From: Podochytrium sp. JEL0797 | Taxonomy: Eukaryota; Chytridiomycota; Chytridiomycetes; Chytridiales; Chytriomycetaceae | DNA length: 13,088 nucleotides | Assembly (NCBI GenBank): GCA_027596195.1 | Contig: JADGJG010000745.1 | Coordinates: 1-13,088, forward strand | Direction of reading: 5' to 3' | Shown here: positions 8,533-13,088 of the stretch, piece by piece | Numbering within the stretch: position 1 is the first letter of the stretch | How the letters are laid out: every line of letters begins with the position of its first letter | The notes under the pieces: generated by a model | Database searches by the model: none | The model's input: the letters and a program-made list of their open reading frames with translations, nothing else | What the model was told of the DNA's origin: nothing | Position numbers and translations under genes: made by a program

Positions 8533-11150
8533 ATGCGTTCCGCAACACACAGCTCACATTCAGGCTCTGTGGTGCAAGAGGTAACTTTGATACATCCTTT
8601 CGACCACACAGATCGCCATTTGAACTGAAACCATTGGTTATAACCAGCTCGCCCACTGCACCTTCCTCCTCTCGTCCATCTCCACCAAGATCTCCTCTCT
8701 CACCCAACACAAGACCTCTCTCGGCCGATGGCTGCAGCGTGCCCAGCTGCTCGCTTCAACCCTGGAAACCTCATTGCAGTCGAACCTTTCAGCCCCAACT
8801 CCGATGCAAGAATCAGTTGCTTCGCTGTTGGCACTGGCGAAGCGTGTGGAAGCATTCGTGACGAGGCAAGCAAGTGCAAAGGTGAGGGTGTCTTTGAGTT
8901 CTTGGGTCGATTCCCCTAACGAGTTTCGTTTCAGTTCATGCGGAGCTTCATGAACCGCGAAACGGCTCTCGCACGAATCTCGGTCTTCCACCAGGAACTC
9001 GCTTCCATCGCAAACTGTTTGGCACTGGCCGTGCAGGTCAACAACCAGGCCTGGGCTGGAGAAGAACGCCAGGACCTTCGACTCGATATGGAGGACCTGG
9101 ATCGCACGCTACAGCATCTCTTGGAAAACGAGTACAAGATTCTGAATGCTTTGGAGCTCAAACAAGTCGAATATCTGGAAGCCGTCGAGGTGTGTTGCAA
9201 ACAATCCAAAAACGCGTGATTCTTAAATATTTCCATTTGCTTCTTTCACCCCAGGCCCTCCAAAAGAATCTCACTGATCATGTCGACAAAGCCCTCGAAC
9301 GCTCTCTCGACCGTCTCTTTATGGAACGCGCACTCACCTGTCTCCGCCGCGCCACCAGCGAAACCTCACCACTCACCCCCGCGAACACATCCCCACCCGC
9401 ACTCTGGGTTCTGACCAGCTGGGAAATCGACATTGACGAACACCCCATCGCGCAAGGCGGATTCGCAGAAGTCCTGAAAGCCACATGGCTCAATCACACA
9501 CCCGTGGCCGTCAAAAGGCTGCACATGAAACTCGAAACGTCGCGGATGAGACAGGATTTCTTGCGCGAGGTCAAGGTGTGGTTTCCGTTGAGGCATCCGA
9601 ATGTGTTGCCGTTGCTTGGAGCGTGTGCGACGGCGGAGCGGCCGTTTATGGTGATGCCGTTCATGTCGCGAGGTCATTCGTTGCAATATTTGGATTCGGT
9701 CGGTGGTGATCTCGTCGAGGAAAAGGGGATTCAGCTCCTGTACGAAGTTTCTCTTGGTATGCAATACCTCCATTCGAGAGGCTACGTCCACGGCGACCTC
9801 AAAGCCGTCAACGTCCTCGTGGACGAACACGGAACCGCCCATGTTTCTGATTTCGGGTTCGCGAGCCTCAAACAGCAATCCTCGACGCGTCAAACCAACG
9901 CCAATTTCGGCGGAACTCTACGCTGGATGTCCCCCGAACGTCTGCAAGGCGCAAGACTATCGCCACCTGTCGACGTGTATGCCTTTGCCATGATGTGTTT
10001 CGAAATCCTCAGCGAGGGTGACGTTCCCATGACGGAAGTGCCCGACAGTCTTGTGTTCCAACACGTCGTGCACTCGAACTTGCGCCCGTCTCTCCCCGAA
10101 CCCTCGTCCTCCACAACCTATCAAAAGACCTCGAAGAAACTGTTTGGGCTCATGCAAGCGTGTTGGGACCCGAACCCAATCGCACGGCCGTCGTTTTCGG
10201 GCATTGCGATTTCGATGCGGAGTTTGGCGGACGAGGCGAAAGGGAAGGGGAAGGTGAAGGGCAGGAGTGTGGTGCCGTTTTCGGAGGAATCGGGAACCTC
10301 GCTGTCGTTCTATCCTTCATTGTCGAGTTCGGATGAATTATTTTTGGAGATAGAGAATATGCGAAACGGTGACGTGCATGTGGCTGCTGGAGGCAGATTT
10401 GAGAGCTTGGGAATCCCCGCGTCTCCATGGAGAATTGGAGGTGGGATGTTGTCTCGCGCAGAAACCTCTCCGATAGAGCCGCATCAGCAACAGCAGCCGA
10501 TTGGACGAGAGGATTTCGCAAATCTCACCTTTGAAGAGGGCACATGGGGAAGTTTGAGTGAGTTTTTTTCCGCCTTCCCTTCTCCTGCTTTCTCAACTAA
10601 AAAAACTCTAGTCAACGACATCCTCCCCATGTTCCCATCCCCACAACAACATCGCATCCAAACCGACATGCTCCTCTTTGGCCGCGAACTCATCCTCCCC
10701 CTCTCGAACCTGTACCGCACGCCGCAAAACGCCGAATTCTGTGACTTTCTATCCAACATCAAACTGGCCGCCAACCACGAAGTCAACACCATCCGCTTTT
10801 CTTCCTTCATGTCCTCACCCTCTCGCACACGCGAAGAACAATCGCAAAAGGCGCGAATCCATTTGGGACTTTCTCGACTCGGGGAAGGCAGTCGCGTGTT
10901 GAAGTGCAGCAGCGACGATGAACTGAAACGGTGTGCCGGAAAAGGTGTGTTTGGCGGGCTTTGGAACACGTTTGTGGATCTGTATCAAACGCCCATTACG
11001 ATGGCGAGGCCGGGAGTTTCGTTGCGGACGCGGAATTCGGATGCCACGGTTGTGAATGCGGGTGGTGGCGAGACAATGTCGTGGAGGTCGAATGGAAGTG
11101 GTGGGGTTGATACGGGGAAGGGGGGAGATGCGGGTGATTCGATTTTATAG
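8533..11150 (+). CDS. TKL-type protein kinase with helical MLKL/HeLo-like N-terminal domain (792 aa)
   Basis: Exons: 8533-8580, 8648-8881, 8935-9189, 9255-10557 and 10612-11150. The introns are 67, 53, 65 and 54 bp; the 53-bp one has a CTAAC branch site. Residues ~17-205 are amphipathic helices: a leucine-rich stretch ending in VEAFVTRQASAK, then F-M-R-S-F-M, then helices with a heptad-like pattern. This resembles the MLKL/HeLo four-helix bundle plus brace. The kinase domain spans about 234-505: degenerate glycine loop AQGGFAEV, VAVK (K266), alpha-C Glu284 (FLREVK), HGD catalytic loop (D360, N365), DFG (D378-G380), SPE (405-407), and WDPNPIARPSF closing the domain. HGD in place of HRD is common in TKL kinases. 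All catalytic residues are present, so activity is expected. The C-terminal ~285 residues include a low-complexity linker and an unrecognised segment starting NDILPMFPSP. Start 8533 is chosen because exon 1 joins exon 2 in phase; exon 2 alone has a TGA upstream and no Met. Confidence 0.88.
10558..10611 (+). other. 54-bp stopless intron in the kinase gene
   Basis: GTGAGT at 10558, a long pyrimidine tract, an AACTAA branch-like site (10595-10600) and an acceptor CTCTAG ending at 10611. Its 54 nt are a multiple of three and contain no in-frame stop, so a naive reading frame passes through it and inserts 18 residues (phase 1). Splicing restores WGSLINDILPMF, a smoother sequence than the Phe/Ser/Lys run encoded by the intron. 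Confidence 0.85.
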
Positions 11151-11216
11151 TTATTTTGTTTATATTTTCCCTTTCCGGAAGAAGAATCGAAAATTCGGTC
11201 GCTTCCTAATGCAGAA
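11151..11216. other. Short convergent spacer
   Basis: Only 66 bp separate the kinase stop (11148-11150) from the last stop of the cysteine-rich minus-strand frame (11219-11217). The AT-rich tract just after the kinase stop (TATAGTTATTTTGTTTATATTTT) is the likely polyadenylation area. If both genes are active, their 3' UTRs probably overlap. Confidence 0.5.
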
Positions 11217-11545
11217 TCACTTTTCCTCCTCACTTTTGCTATCGCTTTCCTCGTCAGCGGAGCATCCGCATTCACAATCTCGACAGAAATTTCCGTCACA
11301 CCCTTCACACACAGACCATCCACACTCAAACCCCCATTTCCAACTGTAAGCAATTTGCACAGTATTCTTTGCCACACCCCTCGCACCCACCAACCTCCAA
11401 CTCCCATCTGTCCGGCAAACATCTGTAACATCTCCAATATTCACACCCCGCACAAGCTGCATTTTCTCCCACGCAGCTGGGACATTGCAGATGACGAACA
11501 CTCAGGCCTATTGTAGAAATCAGAGGTACTGCTCCATTTGTGAAA
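11217..11545 (-). other. Cysteine-rich coding-like segment beyond the TAA, distal part of the zinc tail
   Basis: The frame that ends at the TAA continues after it with RHLQCPSC, CAGCEYWRCYRC and CEGCGKEYCANC, then stops at a TGA just after a run of five G (11335-11331, minus). Immediately afterwards another frame reads FECGWSVCEGCDGNFCRDCECGC and an acidic end before the TGA at 11219-11217. Three blocks share C-x2-C-x4-C-x2-C with each other and with the proximal segment. The two frames differ by one base in the G run. A 43-bp GT-AG alternative (11386-11344) also joins them in phase but would discard CEGCGKEYCANC. Confidence 0.5.
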
Positions 11546-12551
11546 TTTTAATTCACTCGGCACTCATCGCAATTGGGGGTCGAAGGGTGCACTTCGTCAT
11601 TCGAGAGACTGCTATCGTCATCTGAGAGACTATCTTCGCAAGTATGCCAGCAACGAGATCGTAATCCATTCTCGCAGTCGTCACAAACAACTTTGTCACA
11701 GGACTGGCAAATAGCGTGCTTCTTGCTGGGAAATGGCATCACTTGGCTGCAAATGGCACACATATAGCAGTCGTTTCAACACCAGAAATCGCAACGGTTC
11801 GCGGCTGATTGAAAATGAACAACACGAGAATCCTCGGCCATGCATGACGCGCAAAGAATCGGAAGTGGTATACCACAGCTGCTACCTTTTCGTTCTTCCC
11901 GTCGTCCTGGCAGCTACCCGTTTCGTTCTCCTCATCCGACTCATCCAACTCATCCGCCTCGTATGTGCAGCAATCGGCGTGATATTGCACCGCAAAATCT
12001 GCGGTGCATCTCGGGCACGCGTAGTCGGCGATTTGCATCTCAGCCTCCACTCCCGCAGCAGCCAATAACAAGCCTTGCAGCTTCTTGACTCCTTGAAACT
12101 GAGAATCAACAAAGAGGTCCAGTTCTCTGAGCAGCGGCAACGACAGCGGGTGATGATCCGAGTCGAGTAACTCCACCAGAAATTCCACGTCCAAGGGGCA
12201 GTTGTCGCCTGAGTCGTGGATGGCAAAACGTTGGAGATTGCGGCATTTCGTAAGCAGAGTGGCGGCGGCGGCTTCCGTCCCGGCACTGGGGCCGTTGTCC
12301 TCCTTGTGCAAGCTTAGATCTTCAATGTTCTGGAAGCAATCGGAAGAAAGAGGACCAGCCAGCAGCTTGAGGAGTGAGAAGTCGAACGAATCACAACGAA
12401 TCCAAAGGCGCGGAGTGTTGGCCACGATGCAGCGAGCAGTGCGGTCGAGAGACATCAGCCAGAGGTTCGTGTCGATAACGTCCTCATCGTCTTTGTGGTT
12501 TTGGAGCAGCTCAAACACGAGGATGAGGATTTCGGCACAAAGGGATTTCAT
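11217..12551 (-). CDS. F-box-like protein with long cysteine-rich, probably zinc-binding tail (exon structure uncertain, possibly decayed)
   Basis: The first ATG, 12551-12549, opens with MKSLCAEILILVFELLQ, an F-box-like helix, followed by RTARCIVANTPRLWIR, typical of fungal F-box proteins. A leucine-rich middle part follows (LRELDLFVDSQFQGVKKLQ), then CPRC and HADCC. F-box proteins normally recruit substrates to SCF ubiquitin ligases. The opening frame stays open to 11739 but loses coding character after about 11950. The minus frame from 11878 is strikingly Cys-rich, and a phase-correct intron (11949-11879 or 11940-11879, weak GTTGGA or GTCGGA donor) would join the two. The tail is then broken by TGA (11778-11776), TAA (11550-11548) and a one-base frame change near 11335-11331. 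Candidate introns at 11782-11747 (36 bp) and 11563-11501 (63 bp) would remove both stops. The N-terminal half is well supported; the 3' half could be real exons, a shorter gene ending at 11548, or a degenerating one. Confidence 0.55.
11548..11878 (-). other. Cysteine-rich coding-like segment, proximal part of the zinc tail
   Basis: One minus-strand frame shows CASC (after LPIL), CDFWC, a TGA at 11778-11776, then CYMCAIC, CQSCDKVVCDDC, CWHTC and NCDEC before a TAA at 11550-11548. Pairs of CxxC separated by four residues (CQSC-DKVV-CDDC) are typical of zinc knuckles. An ATG at 11763-11761 follows the TGA, so a separate 71-codon frame exists, but the Cys pattern continues on both sides of the stop. 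A 36-bp GT-AG removal (11782-11747) would give CDFC followed by QVMPFP and abolish the TGA; 36 bp is very short for an intron. Confidence 0.5.
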
Positions 12552-12607
12552 GGATTTGGAACGACGAAAGGTCCCCCTTACTCTGCCCCTTACCTCGTTC
12601 CCCAAAA

Positions 12608-12629
12608 AAAATATAATTTATTCATATAC
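12608..12629 (-). promoter_or_regulatory. TATA-like element upstream of the F-box-like gene
   Basis: The minus strand contains TATATGAATAAATTATATTT about 57-78 bp upstream of the ATG at 12551. It lies in the only AT-rich part of the 143-bp gap to the next gene, which is transcribed toward it. It could equally belong to the 3' end of the glycoside hydrolase gene. Confidence 0.35.
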
Positions 12630-12694
12630 CTGTGTGAAGAGAAAATATTGGTCCAATCTCCCTAATATTTATGCCTTTTGGCTCCCTTCAACCT

Positions 12695-13088
12695 TCAACC
12701 CGCCAGGGCATACTGGCTCAACGTATTCCAAACATCACTCCCCGGTGCAAACTCATAATCATTCGCTTGCGTGACACTCGAAACCTCCCAAATCAACCAA
12801 GGAATCCCATTCGCATTCAACAACCCACCAGCATACGCAATCTCACTCGCCTGAGCCGCCACTCCCTGCGCCCCAAACTCTTCCAACACAGCCTGCTGCT
12901 TCCCACCCGCCTGGATCGCCACCATTTGCGGAATCAACGCCGCAACGTCTCCATACGTGTGAACAGAGATGATATCGATATCCACACAATTGAGGTTCTG
13001 CGAAACGAACGCATCCATCGGGTTTTGATTCCCACCAGTTGAAACGAGAATCGGACTTCCTTGCGGCAACAAGCTCTTGATCGTCTTG
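12695..13088 (-). CDS. Glycoside hydrolase, GH5-like (partial, C-terminal part)
   Basis: About 130 residues are visible, ending at a TGA (12697-12695); the N-terminus and any signal peptide lie beyond the right edge. The frame enters as KTIKSLLPQGSPILVSTGG. It contains DIISVHTYGD (the H-x-Y motif of clan GH-A barrels), then QAVLEEFGAQG, where the Glu before FG (codon 12880-12878) fits the catalytic nucleophile, then the PWLIWEV strand. GH5-type enzymes cleave beta-linked polysaccharides such as mannan or cellulose, usually outside the cell. The preceding acid/base Glu should lie upstream of the window. No intron is seen here. Subfamily and substrate cannot be told from this fragment; other clan GH-A families remain possible. 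Confidence 0.75.
   Translation of the reverse strand, partial: KTIKSLLPQGSPILVSTGGNQNPMDAFVSQNLNCVDIDIISVHTYGDVAALIPQMVAIQAGGKQQAVLEEFGAQGVAAQASEIAYAGGLLNANGIPWLIWEVSSVTQANDYEFAPGSDVWNTLSQYALAG

Noticed and set aside
8330..8991. Minus-strand frames over the kinase promoter and exon 2
   Set aside because: Shadows of the plus-strand exon, with no splice-consistent extension or domain pattern.
10985..11437. 150-codon minus-strand frame overlapping the kinase 3' end
   Set aside because: It overlaps known kinase coding sequence and the Cys-rich frames on the same strand, and its own translation has no recognisable features.
11776..11778. TGA as a selenocysteine codon in the Cys-rich tail
   Set aside because: I found no evident SECIS-like hairpin by eye, zinc-knuckle proteins are not known selenoproteins, and the nearby TAA and frame break need another explanation anyway.
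11739..11878. Continuation of the F-box exon to the stop at 11739 as the true C-terminus
   Set aside because: The translation there is ordinary antisense-like sequence while a different frame over the same bases is strongly Cys-patterned. Kept only as an alternative.

Overview
The window looks like nuclear DNA of a fungus, most likely an early-diverging (chytrid-type) lineage. The evidence is indirect. Genes are split by short GT-AG introns, mostly 50-90 bp, with donors such as GTGAGT, GTGCGT, GTTTGT and GTACGT, and one clear CTAAC branch site at 8916-8920. The window also carries a TKL-type kinase and an F-box-like protein with a cysteine-rich tail, kinds of gene I associate more with chytrids and related lineages than with Dikarya (recollection, not tested). 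No bacterial operon signals, tRNA, rRNA, transposon or CRISPR array is visible.

Layout. (1) 1-1292, minus: most of an ALDH3-type (fatty) aldehyde dehydrogenase in five exons. The C-terminus runs off the left edge and the 5'-terminal exon is unresolved. (2) 1627-8126, minus: one very large gene, six exons, about 2076 residues. It encodes a hydrophilic N-terminus, one membrane segment and a roughly 1,650-residue Ser/Thr-rich mucin-like tail containing two kinds of tandem repeat. I rebuilt the 5' exons from phase-matched introns, which extends it 266 residues upstream of the Met at 7059. (3) 8127-8532: a 406-bp divergent promoter region with two small direct repeats. (4) 8533-11150, plus: a five-exon gene for a 792-residue protein with an alpha-helical N-terminus resembling the MLKL/HeLo four-helix bundle, a TKL kinase domain and an uncharacterised C-terminal domain. 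(5) 11217-12551, minus: an F-box-like protein followed by an unusually long series of CxxC pairs. Two stops and a reading-frame break interrupt the series. It is either an unusual short-intron gene or a decaying gene. (6) 12695-13088, minus: the C-terminal part of a GH5-like glycoside hydrolase.

The genes do not form a pathway. The large mucin-like membrane protein and the kinase share one divergent promoter region and could be co-expressed, but nothing in the sequence links them functionally. The points most worth checking are the HeLo/MLKL-like kinase, the interrupted zinc-tail gene, the giant surface protein, and two introns with no stop codon that read through as coding sequence.
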